A DNA stretch of 64,000 bases from Haliscomenobacter sp. (GTDB lineage Bacteria > Bacteroidota > Bacteroidia > Chitinophagales > Saprospiraceae), in assembly GCA_016707205.1 (NCBI GenBank), contig JADJHZ010000001.1, forward strand, positions 434,001 through 498,000. Direction: 5' to 3'. The notes under the pieces are model-generated. The model was not told the DNA's origin. It did not search any database and saw only the letters and a list, made by a program, of their open reading frames with translations. This document shows, piece by piece, positions 8,777-18,228 of the stretch (positions within the stretch are counted from its first letter, which is position 1; each line of letters opens with the position of its first letter). The position numbers and the translations under genes were made by a program.

Positions 8777-11700
8777 TCATTCCACCCTTACCCTTCCCCC
8801 GGCTGAATGGCTGCTGAATTCCGGAGCGTACATGCACTGGATCGTGGTGATACCGTTCGAAAAATCGCCGCGGTGATTAACCCTTACCGGGTATTCAAAA
8901 ACGTAAGTCCCTCTGGGGAGGAAATCGATAAAGAAGTTGGTCGCCACATCCCCTGGACTTTCGTAAAAGCCAAGACCAGATTTCCACTTATAGCCGCTGA
9001 GCGGGTTGATGGGTTCCAGCCCGCTGCCCCGCATATCCTTCAGGTGAACATACTCCATCTGCCGGTCTACCCGGAGTTCCAGCCGGACGACCAGCTTATC
9101 ACCGGGTTTCAACGGATGGGCAGCATCCACTGTCTGGAGAATGGGCCCTTTGTCGGTCAGGACCTCCTTGAACCATTGTTTTTTCAGCGTCAGCGGGGTT
9201 TCTTCAAAGGTTTTGATCTGGTCCAACTGCTCGAAATACTGCCAGTACAAACCGCCCCATGCGATGGAGGAATTGGGGTTGGTCAGCGAGACTGTGGCCA
9301 TTTCGGTTTGAATATCCTTTCCTTCCCAACGCAGTTTGTAATACCCTGTACCGGGTTCGGCCGATTTTTGCGCAGCAGCCAGGCGGGCGGCTACGACCTT
9401 TTTCTTCCTAATCTGCGGAAACGCCACCTGAACGGGTTTATCCTCGGAGAGCCATTTATTTCCGCTCCCCGTTTGCAACAGAGAATAAACTGCTTCGGCC
9501 GTGGCTTTAGTCGTCGCCCAATGGTTGGTCTGTTTGTGCTTAAGGAGCCAGATCTTCATTTCATCGACCTCGGCGGCGTTTTCCCCTACTTCGTGAAAAG
9601 CATCCATAATCAGGCATTGCGCCTCCACCGGATGCTCAGACCAGAACATCCCCCGGGGCGTTTTCCAATACATCCCGAGCTCCTCGGAGTGCAGGGCCCT
9701 TTCGCGCAAAGAGGCAATAATTTTTTCGGCCACTTCCTGCTCCGCAAAGCGGTTTAGTGCAATGGCGAGCATCCCCTGTTCCATCAGCCCTTTTTTGTTC
9801 CAGAACTTCTTCGCCTGCTCCAGGAAATAGGTAAAAGCGGTTTCCGCCTCTCCGGAAAGCCCCTCCAGACCCTGGAACGAGCGCGCGTACAAATAGTGGA
9901 CGATGATGGAACTCAGGTGATCCTCTTCGGGTTTTTCCAATCCCTCCTGTGCCCTTTTCATGAGTTCCGCATAGGATTCCCTAACTTTCTCATCCATAAA
10001 CCGCAGGCCATTTTCGATCAACTCCTGCCGCACGGGGTCCTGAGCGATGTTGAGATAGTCCAGCTTGCCCAATCCGGCGATGATATGCTGCGTGATGAAC
10101 CAATCTTCTGGTCCGCCCTGAAACCAGGGAAATCCTCCGGATGCCGATTGTTTTTCCTGCAATTGAGCCAGGGCTTTAGCCTGTTCCATGCGCATCCGGT
10201 TGAGGTCGAATAACAGCGCAATATTCTTGCGTTGCGCTTCCTCCTGCCTTGAATCCAGCACCCAGGGCGTTTCCTGGAGGAGAAGGGATTTGAGTTCCTG
10301 GTTCTTAGACAACTGGCTTTCCAACGCGCCTTCGTTCTTCCATTGTTCCAACATGGCCTTGATTCTGGGCGCTCCATCCAGAACCGATGAAGCCAGGGTA
10401 TTGGCATAATACCGGCTAAAGATCTGCTCCGAACACTCATAGGGGTATTCCATGAGGTAAGGCAACGCCTTGACGGCCAGCCAGGCCGGGTTGGAAGTCA
10501 TTTCCAGGGTAAATCCATGCGGGGTAAGCGTTTTAGACGAAGCGGAGGCCTTCATGGATTCAAGCGTAAACAAACGGGTTTTTCCACCCCGCACATAAAC
10601 CGGCAGCGTTTCCGTCACCAGCATTCGGTTGATGAGAACTGGCAGGGTGTTTTCTTCTGCATCAGTGAAGTCGCCCGCCGTTGCGCTGACGCGGTAGGTC
10701 AGGGCGCCAACTTTGCCTTCCGGGACCTTGATTTTCCAGAACAGCGGCGCCGATTGGCCGGTTTGGGCTTCGAACCCCAGGGTGTTGGAGGCATTTTCAA
10801 ATTCGGCGTCTACGGGGCGCATCGTCAGCGCATCGAATAGTTCCAATTTCGCGCTGCCCTTTAATGGTCCCTTGCTCAGGTTGCTCACCTTGGCGCTGAA
10901 TTCAAACAGGTCGCCTTCGCGCAGGAAGCGGGGCGGATTGGGCAGCACCATCAGATCCTTGCTCGTCGTCACTTCCCGGGAGGAAATGGCCGTTTTCAAG
11001 TCGGCCGTGTGCGCCAGGGCCAGGAATTTCCAGCGCGTCAGGGCTTCGTTCATGGTGAATTTGATCACCACAGCGCCCTGGGCGTCGGTATATAATTGCG
11101 GGAAGAAAAACACGGTTTCTTTCAGGTTGGACCGCACTAATGGCGCAGGCGGCACTTGTGGCTCCTGGGGAGCGGCAAACAGTTCATTCTCCGCCTCAGC
11201 AAGAGGCGGGGGCGGCGGAGGCGGACCTGCTGAATCGGCGACCGAGCGCTTCATCGCGGGCATATCCGCTGCTTCAACGTCCATACTTCGAAACGCCATC
11301 GCGGCATACATCCTTGGAGATTCCGAAGCCATTAATCCAAACCAGTTCAGCTTCGGATACGTTTTCTCCATCGATTCGGGCCATTTATGCGGCACGTACA
11401 GGACCCCGCCGATTTCAGAAAATTGCTGCGGCGACCAGGATCTGGAAGCAAACCCATCCGATGGGTAAAGGTCCAAAGCCCAGTTGTTGGGATTAAATTG
11501 ATCCAGGGAAGCGTCGTACATAGCGGCTAGCAGTTCGGCGGCCACCCGCTCCCCTTCCGGTCCGGTAAGGCGAATACGCCATTCTTCCGTCTGACCGGGA
11601 AGCAGTTTATCCCGGAAAGTCTGGTACTCAATAGCCAATTGCTTATTGGTCCAGGGCACATTTAGCCTTGGGGAAACGGAAAAAGCCCGGTTATGCCGCA

Positions 11701-14700
11701 CATAGCTCAGGTGGAAAAAGATATTCCCCCGATCCTCCTCCTCTACCCGGAAGGCGTGCTTTTCCCATTGATTGACAGACACCCAACGGGATTCCAGGAT
11801 CCGGCCATCGCGCTCTTTCTCCAAATAAAGCGAACCTGGAGCATAACTGCTTGCCATCCATAGCTCTACATTTTCTTCGGGCGCTGCGGTCTCCTTGGAA
11901 AACCGGTTCCACATCAGGATGCCGGCAGGCAGTTTTCCTTCTGCGCTGTCAAACATTTTTATCAGCTCTCTGATTTCTAAACGTTTACCCTCTGAATCCA
12001 CCATAGAAACCGCCACCTGATAATATCCCGGCGACAGATTGCCCACGGGAATCTGGAGGGAATCCGATTGCCCGGTATCAAAAGCGCCCTCCCAAACCTG
12101 AGATTTTTGAGCCCACTGAGCGGGATCGTCTTCCTTTCCGTAAGCGAAGAAAGGGAAATCCTTCCGGAAGGCAGCCTCTGTAATGGAGGGACGGTCGGGG
12201 CTATCCCAATAGCGTTTCAGGAACAAGCGGTTCGGCGCATCCAGGGTGAAGATCTGCACCCGGCCTTTTACGGGAATCGGCTGCCCGTCGAGGTTTTCGG
12301 TCCGGATACGCATAGCCTCCGGCTGGCTCCGATCCTGCCATTCGGGGGATTCCAGAGAGGCCCTCATCGACACATAGCCTACATTGACCCAACGCTCGGC
12401 GGAGTGCGTCTCGCCAGTGACGTCCACTACATCGGCATAAACGCGAAACTGGAATTCAGGCAACTGGTCTTTATCTGCCTTGGGATCGGCAAGCGCGTCA
12501 AAGGTAATAGCGAAAACACCCTGGGCATCGGTGAGCGTTTCCCCTTGCGCGATCTCCATAGAAGGAGAAAATGGAGCAATTCCCCGCCACCAGGACCACC
12601 AGGGGAAACGCGTTTCGCGAACCACCCGATAGGCTACTTTGGCGCCGTCGACCGGATTTCCGGCGAACATGACGGCTTTGCCCTTTACAATGACCTCCTC
12701 ATTCAGCTTTGCCCGGCCTTCCAGGGGCTCGAGTTTTACCTCAAACCGGGGGCGCTTGTATTCTTCTACCAGAAACGATTTCCACGATTCACCCAAACTG
12801 GACCGCATGCTCATTTCTCCCAGGAGACTACCCTGAGGAGCGGTAAAATTCCCCTGGAAAGAACCAAACGCATTGGTGGTCAGATCCAGGGCAGCCACTT
12901 CCTGGTCGTTGACGTCTTTCAGGGTGACCCTAACCTTGCGGTTGGAGAGGGTCTTTACTCCCCCCCGCCGGGGCATACCCGACGTTACAATGCCTTTAAA
13001 ATATATGGTTTGCCCAGGCCGGTATATGGCCCGATCCAGAAAAAAATGCGTTTCGATATGCTCCGTTTCTTCTTCCTCCCCATAATAAGCGTAATAGCGG
13101 TCGGAAAAACCCAGGACATCCCCGTTTTTTTCCAGGCGCAGGGAAAAGCTGTTTTGCCGGGAAGCAAACCGCACCAAACCATCCGGGCCGGTTTTGGAAT
13201 GACCGATCTCCTTCTTCGTTGTAGTCCGTTGCTGGTAGTCGTAAGACTCCTCAAAAAGCGCCGCGTTGACGCCTTCGAGCGGCGTTCCTTTATCGCGGTG
13301 GACCACCAGGAATTCCAATTGGTTGGAGGAATTGGAACGGTTGTAAAAATAGGCCAGTTCGGAAACGGCAAAGGTGATCCAGGAATAATTCGGTATCTCC
13401 TTCTTACTGGGAAGAACCTCATTGGAAAAAAGGAGCACATACTGACCCAAAGAGAGTGGATCGAGTTTGATTTCGGTGGCATGATCTTGAAAATCGCCGT
13501 CGTCGGGAAGCGAGGCGCTCCAGGATTTTTGGGGTTTAAAAGAGGCTAAGAACGACATCGCCTTTTCCCGCTCCAGGTCTTTGAGTTTGGTTAATTCCTC
13601 TTCGGTCAGCCGAAGGAGGCGGAGGTGGATACTGGAGACATTCTGAAAGGACGCGCGCAGCAAGGACGGCTTATTCGGCAGCAAAACGTGTTCCATTTCC
13701 ACCCGGAGAGAAGGCTGAGTGATTTGGGCAATCAGGCTTGCGCATCGGGAAGCGCCGTAAGAACCGGGAAAGCGGCGAATGGCTTCCTCCGCCAATTGTT
13801 TGGCTTTCTGCTTGTCCAGGCGGTGGGGTTCTCCTTTTTCCGGGTTGTAATCCAGACCGGATTGAAAAAGCTGGTCTGCCCGGTAAAACAAGGCTTCCGC
13901 TATGCCGGTTTGTTGAGGAAACTGGGCTTCCAGGCGCTGGAGTGCCAGGACGAAAAGTTCGTCCTTCTGGGGATGTACCGAATGTTCGCGTGCAAAAACC
14001 AGACGCCGGATATCGGCGTCAATCCGGGCAGGAATCTGGTTTTCCTGTATTTTCCGGGCAAGCCAATCCTGGAACAAGGTCAACGCCTGATATTCCCAGG
14101 AAGCGGTATCGCGCGTAGAAAAGGCAAATTCCGAAAAGGCAGGCGCATCGGCAAATGCCTCGGGCTGCTGGATATAAAACCGGTACGCCGGGGAGGAAAC
14201 AAACGACCGGCTGTCGGTGAAATAATCCAACGCCCGGTCAACCAAAAGATCGTATAGGGAATTCCAAAGTCCTTGTGTATTCTTTGCAGGCAAGAGTATA
14301 ACCCCAAAATCCTGGATAGGGACCGAAGGCAGCCGGGAGTCGGCTAACGAAGCCAGGAATAGTCTGGCGCTTTCTTCCTGGAACCGCGCTGCCGTCCAGG
14401 TGCGAATGTCTTCACCGGTATCGCCGGCTACATTGGTGCGTTCCTCGATTTCCCAGGAATGTTGCTGAAGATACCCCTTGTATAAATCCGCCAGCATGGA
14501 TTGAAGCATGGGCTGAACCGGGAAGGGCGCCGATTCCATTTCCCTGCGCAAGGAGGTGATAGCCGTTTCGTAGCCGTCTTCTTCCAATTCGCTTTGAAAC
14601 CGGGTCCGATAAAGAACGGTTTTGATCACCTGAGCGGTCTTACGGTCGGCTTTGGCCCTGCGGTATAATGCGTCGACTTTTTCGAGGGCGGAGCGCAACA

Positions 14701-14854
14701 ACCCATCGGATTCCAGCGAATCAATTTCCGTCCATTCTTTAGGGTAGTCCGGATCTTTCATAGGTTGTTCGTCTTGCGCATGAAGCGGTTGAAGCCACAT
14801 TCCTAGGAAGCTTAAAGAGGCCAGGAATTTCCAGGGAATATACGATGATTTCAT
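8777..14854 (-). CDS. Alpha-2-macroglobulin family protein
   Basis: About 2,025 residues from the ATG at 14854 (MKSSYIPWKFLASLSFLGMW, signal peptide ending LHAQ); an upstream ATG would add 12 residues and bury the signal. Bacterial macroglobulins trap proteases in the periplasm. An N-terminal helical region unlike MG domains (residues 30-400) comes first. Macroglobulin strands with DRAIYRPGQTIYFKGI (MG2/MG3) follow, then VFFFPQLYTDAQGAVVIKFTMNEALTRWK before the thioester region. The CxEQ thioester is kept as YECSEQ near residue 1473. A Pro-rich linker (GPPPPPPPLAEAENE) lies in the likely bait region. No pbpC-type transglycosylase is nearby. Confidence 0.87.
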   Translation of the reverse strand: MKSSYIPWKFLASLSFLGMWLQPLHAQDEQPMKDPDYPKEWTEIDSLESDGLLRSALEKVDALYRRAKADRKTAQVIKTVLYRTRFQSELEEDGYETAITSLRREMESAPFPVQPMLQSMLADLYKGYLQQHSWEIEERTNVAGDTGEDIRTWTAARFQEESARLFLASLADSRLPSVPIQDFGVILLPAKNTQGLWNSLYDLLVDRALDYFTDSRSFVSSPAYRFYIQQPEAFADAPAFSEFAFSTRDTASWEYQALTLFQDWLARKIQENQIPARIDADIRRLVFAREHSVHPQKDELFVLALQRLEAQFPQQTGIAEALFYRADQLFQSGLDYNPEKGEPHRLDKQKAKQLAEEAIRRFPGSYGASRCASLIAQITQPSLRVEMEHVLLPNKPSLLRASFQNVSSIHLRLLRLTEEELTKLKDLEREKAMSFLASFKPQKSWSASLPDDGDFQDHATEIKLDPLSLGQYVLLFSNEVLPSKKEIPNYSWITFAVSELAYFYNRSNSSNQLEFLVVHRDKGTPLEGVNAALFEESYDYQQRTTTKKEIGHSKTGPDGLVRFASRQNSFSLRLEKNGDVLGFSDRYYAYYGEEEETEHIETHFFLDRAIYRPGQTIYFKGIVTSGMPRRGGVKTLSNRKVRVTLKDVNDQEVAALDLTTNAFGSFQGNFTAPQGSLLGEMSMRSSLGESWKSFLVEEYKRPRFEVKLEPLEGRAKLNEEVIVKGKAVMFAGNPVDGAKVAYRVVRETRFPWWSWWRGIAPFSPSMEIAQGETLTDAQGVFAITFDALADPKADKDQLPEFQFRVYADVVDVTGETHSAERWVNVGYVSMRASLESPEWQDRSQPEAMRIRTENLDGQPIPVKGRVQIFTLDAPNRLFLKRYWDSPDRPSITEAAFRKDFPFFAYGKEDDPAQWAQKSQVWEGAFDTGQSDSLQIPVGNLSPGYYQVAVSMVDSEGKRLEIRELIKMFDSAEGKLPAGILMWNRFSKETAAPEENVELWMASSYAPGSLYLEKERDGRILESRWVSVNQWEKHAFRVEEEDRGNIFFHLSYVRHNRAFSVSPRLNVPWTNKQLAIEYQTFRDKLLPGQTEEWRIRLTGPEGERVAAELLAAMYDASLDQFNPNNWALDLYPSDGFASRSWSPQQFSEIGGVLYVPHKWPESMEKTYPKLNWFGLMASESPRMYAAMAFRSMDVEAADMPAMKRSVADSAGPPPPPPPLAEAENELFAAPQEPQVPPAPLVRSNLKETVFFFPQLYTDAQGAVVIKFTMNEALTRWKFLALAHTADLKTAISSREVTTSKDLMVLPNPPRFLREGDLFEFSAKVSNLSKGPLKGSAKLELFDALTMRPVDAEFENASNTLGFEAQTGQSAPLFWKIKVPEGKVGALTYRVSATAGDFTDAEENTLPVLINRMLVTETLPVYVRGGKTRLFTLESMKASASSKTLTPHGFTLEMTSNPAWLAVKALPYLMEYPYECSEQIFSRYYANTLASSVLDGAPRIKAMLEQWKNEGALESQLSKNQELKSLLLQETPWVLDSRQEEAQRKNIALLFDLNRMRMEQAKALAQLQEKQSASGGFPWFQGGPEDWFITQHIIAGLGKLDYLNIAQDPVRQELIENGLRFMDEKVRESYAELMKRAQEGLEKPEEDHLSSIIVHYLYARSFQGLEGLSGEAETAFTYFLEQAKKFWNKKGLMEQGMLAIALNRFAEQEVAEKIIASLRERALHSEELGMYWKTPRGMFWSEHPVEAQCLIMDAFHEVGENAAEVDEMKIWLLKHKQTNHWATTKATAEAVYSLLQTGSGNKWLSEDKPVQVAFPQIRKKKVVAARLAAAQKSAEPGTGYYKLRWEGKDIQTEMATVSLTNPNSSIAWGGLYWQYFEQLDQIKTFEETPLTLKKQWFKEVLTDKGPILQTVDAAHPLKPGDKLVVRLELRVDRQMEYVHLKDMRGSGLEPINPLSGYKWKSGLGFYESPGDVATNFFIDFLPRGTYVFEYPVRVNHRGDFSNGITTIQCMYAPEFSSHSAGGRVRVE

Positions 14855-15063
14855 AGAAAGGGTTTGCGATGATGATGCATGGAATTTCAACCTACCGGGA
14901 TATTCCCGTTAGCATTTCTTTAACAGATGCAAAAACCGGGAAGTTTGCACCTATAAGATACAAAAAAATGAACAATTATACCAGACGCCTAGTTTTGCGT
15001 CCGCAAATCCGGTCCATTGAGTGCAACGCGCCGGTATAGAGGATTATTGTAAACCCAACCCTC

Positions 15064-15114
15064 GCCCTAACTCCTAAACGCCCCAGCGCCTAAACGCCCT
15101 AACGCCCCAACGCT
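15064..15114. repeat. GCGTT-word array after the FAD oxidoreductase stop
   Basis: On the minus strand, words such as GCGTTGGG, GCGTTAGG and GCGTTTAG repeat with an 8-nt period, beginning immediately after the stop codon of the gene ending at 15116. Only one orientation is present, so no strong hairpin forms. The remaining bases up to the macroglobulin start (14855-15063) show no gene. Confidence 0.6.
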
Positions 15115-15115
15115 T

Positions 15116-16168
15116 TCACCCATTCCGGAAACGTTGAATATCCACCTCGGGGTCGGGGGGAACCCCGTTCAGCAATACCTCAGCCAAATGAGCCCCCCAA
15201 AACGGCGCCAAAGACGCCCCTTTGGTCCCCAGTCCATTAAATACCGCCAACTGAGGATGCTCCGGATGAATACCCAGCAACGGCCGGCGGTCCGGGACGG
15301 TGGGACGGATGGCCGCCCGGTGGTCTTCCACTACAAAAGGGGCTTTCAATGCCCGCTGAAGCACGTTTTCCAGCCGTTCCCGCTCCCTGGCGGATGGCAA
15401 TGCGTCCTCAAATTCGCGAAGGTAAGAAGCCCCAACCCAAAACCGGTCGCCGGTATACGGAGCGATAAAGACTTTATGCTTAAAAATCCAATCTCGGGGA
15501 AATCCGGGGATGCGAATCAGGAGCACTTCGCCTTTATTTCCTTCCATAGGCAGGTAATTGAAAAAGGGGTTTCTGTGCAGGCCATACCCTTCGCAAAATA
15601 CGACCCGCTCCGCCTGAAGGCCTTCGTACCGCGCCTTTCCGTTTTCCAATATCAACTTCGAATAGTCGAATGGTTCTGGTCTAAGCCACCCCTCCCCAAA
15701 GCCCCAGGCGGCAAAGGCAGAAAGTAAAGCAGCAACTTCTACCTGGCCGGACTCCCTGATTTGGCCAAACCCATACGCCGGTTGGATAAAATCCAGGATA
15801 GGGCCCTCGACAGGCTCCTCCATGAGGTATCTGGAATATTCGGGATTCCTTGCTCTTGCTGCCCAATCGTTATCCTCCTTTGCCGAGAAAAGAGCCCGAA
15901 TAATGGGCCGGCGTTGGAAAAAAGGTTGCCGGAATTGTGCTTCCAACTCCGCATACGTTTTTTCCGCAAAAGGAATTAATTCGTCGATCCGCCAGGACTT
16001 CGCCAAACGGCGCCCGGTAATGGGATTGATCAAACCCGCCGCCTCCGCTGAAGCCCCGCCGCAGTGGGCATCATCGATGATAACTACCGAAGCGCCCGCT
16101 TTTTTTAAAAAATGGGCCAGCAAGCTACCTGCTAAACCTTGGCCGATGAGGAGGAAATCGAAATGCAT
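15116..16168 (-). CDS. FAD-dependent oxidoreductase (DAO/glycine oxidase-like)
   Basis: 350 residues. The N-terminal Rossmann motif FDFLLIGQGLAGSLLAHFLKKAG gives GxGxxG followed by an acidic strand end (VVIIDD). ASAEAAGLINPITGRR is the DAO-family substrate region, and the end has AIRPTVPDRRPLLGIHPEHP followed by GLGTKGASLAPFWG, which contacts FAD. The family oxidises amines or amino acids with oxygen as acceptor. No signal peptide; cytoplasmic. It resembles the FAD domain fused in MnmC, but here it stands alone, so the substrate cannot be named. Confidence 0.8.
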   Translation of the reverse strand: MHFDFLLIGQGLAGSLLAHFLKKAGASVVIIDDAHCGGASAEAAGLINPITGRRLAKSWRIDELIPFAEKTYAELEAQFRQPFFQRRPIIRALFSAKEDNDWAARARNPEYSRYLMEEPVEGPILDFIQPAYGFGQIRESGQVEVAALLSAFAAWGFGEGWLRPEPFDYSKLILENGKARYEGLQAERVVFCEGYGLHRNPFFNYLPMEGNKGEVLLIRIPGFPRDWIFKHKVFIAPYTGDRFWVGASYLREFEDALPSARERERLENVLQRALKAPFVVEDHRAAIRPTVPDRRPLLGIHPEHPQLAVFNGLGTKGASLAPFWGAHLAEVLLNGVPPDPEVDIQRFRNG

Positions 16169-16170
16169 AT

Positions 16171-16300
16171 GCGTTTAGGCGTTTAGGCGTTGGGGCGTTT
16201 AGGCGTTAGGGCGTTGGGGCGTTTAGGCGTTGGGGCGTTTAGGCGTTGGGGCATCTTCACGCCATACGCCTAAACGCCTAAACCCCTAAGCGCCCTAACG
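16171..16300. repeat. GCGTT-word array with inverted arm, overlapping mmcQ 3' end
   Basis: About ten 8-nt units (GCGTTTAG, GCGTTGGG, GCGTTAGG) run from 16171 to 16252. The reverse-complement words (ACGCCTAAACGCC...) follow at 16265-16300. The two blocks can pair into a long hairpin. The inverted block extends into the coding end of the MmcQ gene and supplies its stop codon. Confidence 0.7.
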
Positions 16301-16649
16301 TTTCCAATTCCATTTGGACCTTTTTCGGCAGGCTTTTCACCACCAGATCGTAGGAGTGATCGATAAGTTCCATTAAAAACCGATCGGGTAAGCTTCCGGT
16401 GAAATCGATCGTATTCCAATGCGCTTTGGCCATATGGTAGCCGGGGTGGATTTCTTCGTATTCCTCTCGTAATTCTATAGCCCGGTCGGGATCGCATTTG
16501 AGGTTCACGGTAAAAACGGAGCTGTCCAGGCCTGTCAGGGCAAATATTTTCCCCATGACCTTGTAAGCCAGGGTGTACTCGTCGAAGGGGAAGGTTTCTT
16601 CCACTCCTTTTTTGGACAGGCAATACGATTGGAATTCTTCGATATTCAT
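16278..16649 (-). CDS. MmcQ/YjbR family protein
   Basis: 123 residues, the usual size for the CyaY-like-fold MmcQ/YjbR family, whose members have been described as DNA-binding but whose cellular role is unclear. Hallmarks are the start MNIEEFQSYCLSKKGVEETFPF, the middle KIFALTGLDS with FTVNLKCDPDRAIELREEY, and HPGYHMAKAHWNTI. The last residues (TLGRLGV) are encoded by the neighbouring GCGTT-word array, so the original C-terminus may have been replaced or extended by repeat growth. Confidence 0.8.
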   Translation of the reverse strand: MNIEEFQSYCLSKKGVEETFPFDEYTLAYKVMGKIFALTGLDSSVFTVNLKCDPDRAIELREEYEEIHPGYHMAKAHWNTIDFTGSLPDRFLMELIDHSYDLVVKSLPKKVQMELETLGRLGV

Positions 16650-16752
16650 TTTAATGAAAGTTCAAGGGTGCAAAGAAATGCTACTACCCACCGCCACTAC
16701 ACTCCTCTTAGCCCAGGAAATATAGCTAAAATCCAGGATTACTTCGCCGGGA

Positions 16753-16784
16753 GTTGAGAAATTCAAAATTGGAGCGTATTTTTG
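16753..16784 (+). promoter_or_regulatory. Promoter of tRNA-Arg
   Basis: TATTTTTG at 16777-16784 fits the Bacteroidota -7 box TAnnTTTG. GTTG at 16753-16756 lies 20 bp upstream in the -33 position. Transcription would begin about 6-10 bp before the tRNA at 16800. The best-placed promoter in the window. Confidence 0.6.
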
Positions 16785-16799
16785 CAGCCCTTTCTTCTT

Positions 16800-16874
16800 G
16801 GTCCCATAGTTCAACGGATAGAACGGAAGTTTCCTAAACTTTAAATCCAGGTTCGATTCCTGGTGGGACCACCA
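16800..16874 (+). tRNA. tRNA-Arg (anticodon CCT)
   Basis: A complete cloverleaf can be drawn by hand. The acceptor stem is GGTCCCA/TGGGACC. The D-arm is GTTC/GAAC with GG in the loop. The anticodon stem GAAGT/ACTTT has one G-T pair and loop TTCCTAA, giving anticodon CCT, which reads AGG. The variable loop is AAAT, the T-arm is CCAGG-TTCGATT-CCTGG, and the discriminator is A. The 3' CCA is encoded at 16872-16874. Confidence 0.96.
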
Positions 16875-17263
16875 TTTTATAAAAAAAAACAGCCAGTTCC
16901 AAAAACGGAACCAGCTGTGGCGTTTTATGCCAGGGTGGGAATTAATCTGAAACCCTTTGATTAACTTTCTACCATTGACCCCCAAGTAAAGCTTGGGAGG
17001 GGGACTTCCCAAAACGATTGCCTTTCAAAGCGCTATGCATCAAAATTATATGGATTAGTTAAGGAGGCCTTCACCTATACTACCAAATAATTGAACAATC
17101 CTGTCAATAAAAATCCTATGCGTCAAAAGGCAAGGCGTTTATTCCCACTTTTTGTCTTTTCGACCAAAAAGGGGAAAAAATATTCGATTCCTATTGGAAT
17201 AATAATCTAATTTAAACTGTTTTGCTACTGGGTATCAAAATTGCCGGATAAAATTCTGCGCCT
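16875..17263. other. Gene-free gap after tRNA-Arg
   Basis: No gene seen. An imperfect hairpin (16889-16900 with 16907-16918, two 5-bp stems around a 2x2 mismatch) follows the tRNA and may help end its transcript. The rest is AT-rich leader for the AraC gene, with no match to the TAnnTTTG box that I trust. Confidence 0.5.
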
Positions 17264-18172
17264 ATGGAATTGCCGAAAAAGTTTTACGCTCGCCAAGTCC
17301 TCATTGACCCCATTGAAAATCGCACTGTTTTTTGCCTGCCGGAAGCAGAGCTGAGTATCTATGAGACCCGCACCAATGCCCATGGGGTCGAATTCCAGTT
17401 CGCTTGCCCCATGCTGGCCTGCATGATTGCTGGCAAAAAAGTGATGCACCTGCAGCACAAAGCCTTTGACTTTGTGCCTGGCGAATCCCTCGTTCTTGCT
17501 CCCGGAGAAAAGATGCGTATCGATTTTCCGGAAGCTTCTATGGAAACCCCAACGCAATGTCTCAAACTGGCCTTCAGCGACCACCTGATCAACCAGACGC
17601 TGCTGCGGATGAACGAAACCGCCCCACGGCTGGAGGAACACGGGGATTGGGCCTCCACCGCCTCCAGTTTCCATTTTACCAACGATATTGCCATCCACCA
17701 GATTGTGGAACGCCTGCTGTGGCTGGTCACCGAAGACCACCCCTCCAAAGAGCTCTTCGCCGGCTTCATGCTCCAGGAACTGATCATCCGGTTGACGCAG
17801 ACAGAGGCCCGCAACCAACTCCTCGGAAACGCCGTTGCACTACAACATAAATCCAGGCTTGCCGCTGTCATCAAATTTATCCAGGACAACCTGAACGATC
17901 CCCTATCCATCGACCAGCTCAGCAAACACGCCCATATGAGTCAGGCCCACTTTTTTCGGACGTTCCGAACCGAACTCGGGGTGTCTCCGGTGGATTTTAT
18001 CAATGCCGAGCGCATCAAACTGGCCAAATCCTTGCTTCGCATCCCCAATAAAAGCATTTACGACATTTGCTTTGATTGCGGTTTTAACAATGTGTCTTAC
18101 TTTAACAAAGTCTTCAAACGAGCTACCCATCTCACCCCGTCCGAATACCGCTTGCAAGCGAAAATGCGATAG
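17264..18172 (+). CDS. AraC family transcriptional regulator
   Basis: 302 residues. The C-terminal 100 residues form the double helix-turn-helix: IKFIQDNLNDPLSIDQLSKHAHMSQAHFFRTFR, then GVSPVDFINAERIKLAKSLL, and the signature YDICFDCGFNNVSYFNKVFKRATHLTPSEYR. The N-terminal 190 residues look like the AraC_N (PF06719-type) ligand-sensing domain (FACPMLACMIAGKKVMHL, FVPGESLVLAPGEKMRIDFP), so it senses an unknown small molecule. It is 56 bp upstream of, and co-oriented with, the glycosidase-like gene, a candidate target. Confidence 0.87.
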   Translation: MELPKKFYARQVLIDPIENRTVFCLPEAELSIYETRTNAHGVEFQFACPMLACMIAGKKVMHLQHKAFDFVPGESLVLAPGEKMRIDFPEASMETPTQCLKLAFSDHLINQTLLRMNETAPRLEEHGDWASTASSFHFTNDIAIHQIVERLLWLVTEDHPSKELFAGFMLQELIIRLTQTEARNQLLGNAVALQHKSRLAAVIKFIQDNLNDPLSIDQLSKHAHMSQAHFFRTFRTELGVSPVDFINAERIKLAKSLLRIPNKSIYDICFDCGFNNVSYFNKVFKRATHLTPSEYRLQAKMR

Positions 18173-18228
18173 ACTTCCGGATTAACACCCACGAGACGAA
18201 AGTGTTCCGTTTGAGAAAACCCTGATCA

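Noticed and set aside
12068..13549. 493-codon open frame opposite the macroglobulin gene
   Set aside because: Antisense shadow of a strongly supported 6-kb gene; the translated sequence has no domain-like pattern.
16171..16300. Possible CRISPR array
   Set aside because: Units are 8 nt with no spacers and no cas genes; it is a word array.
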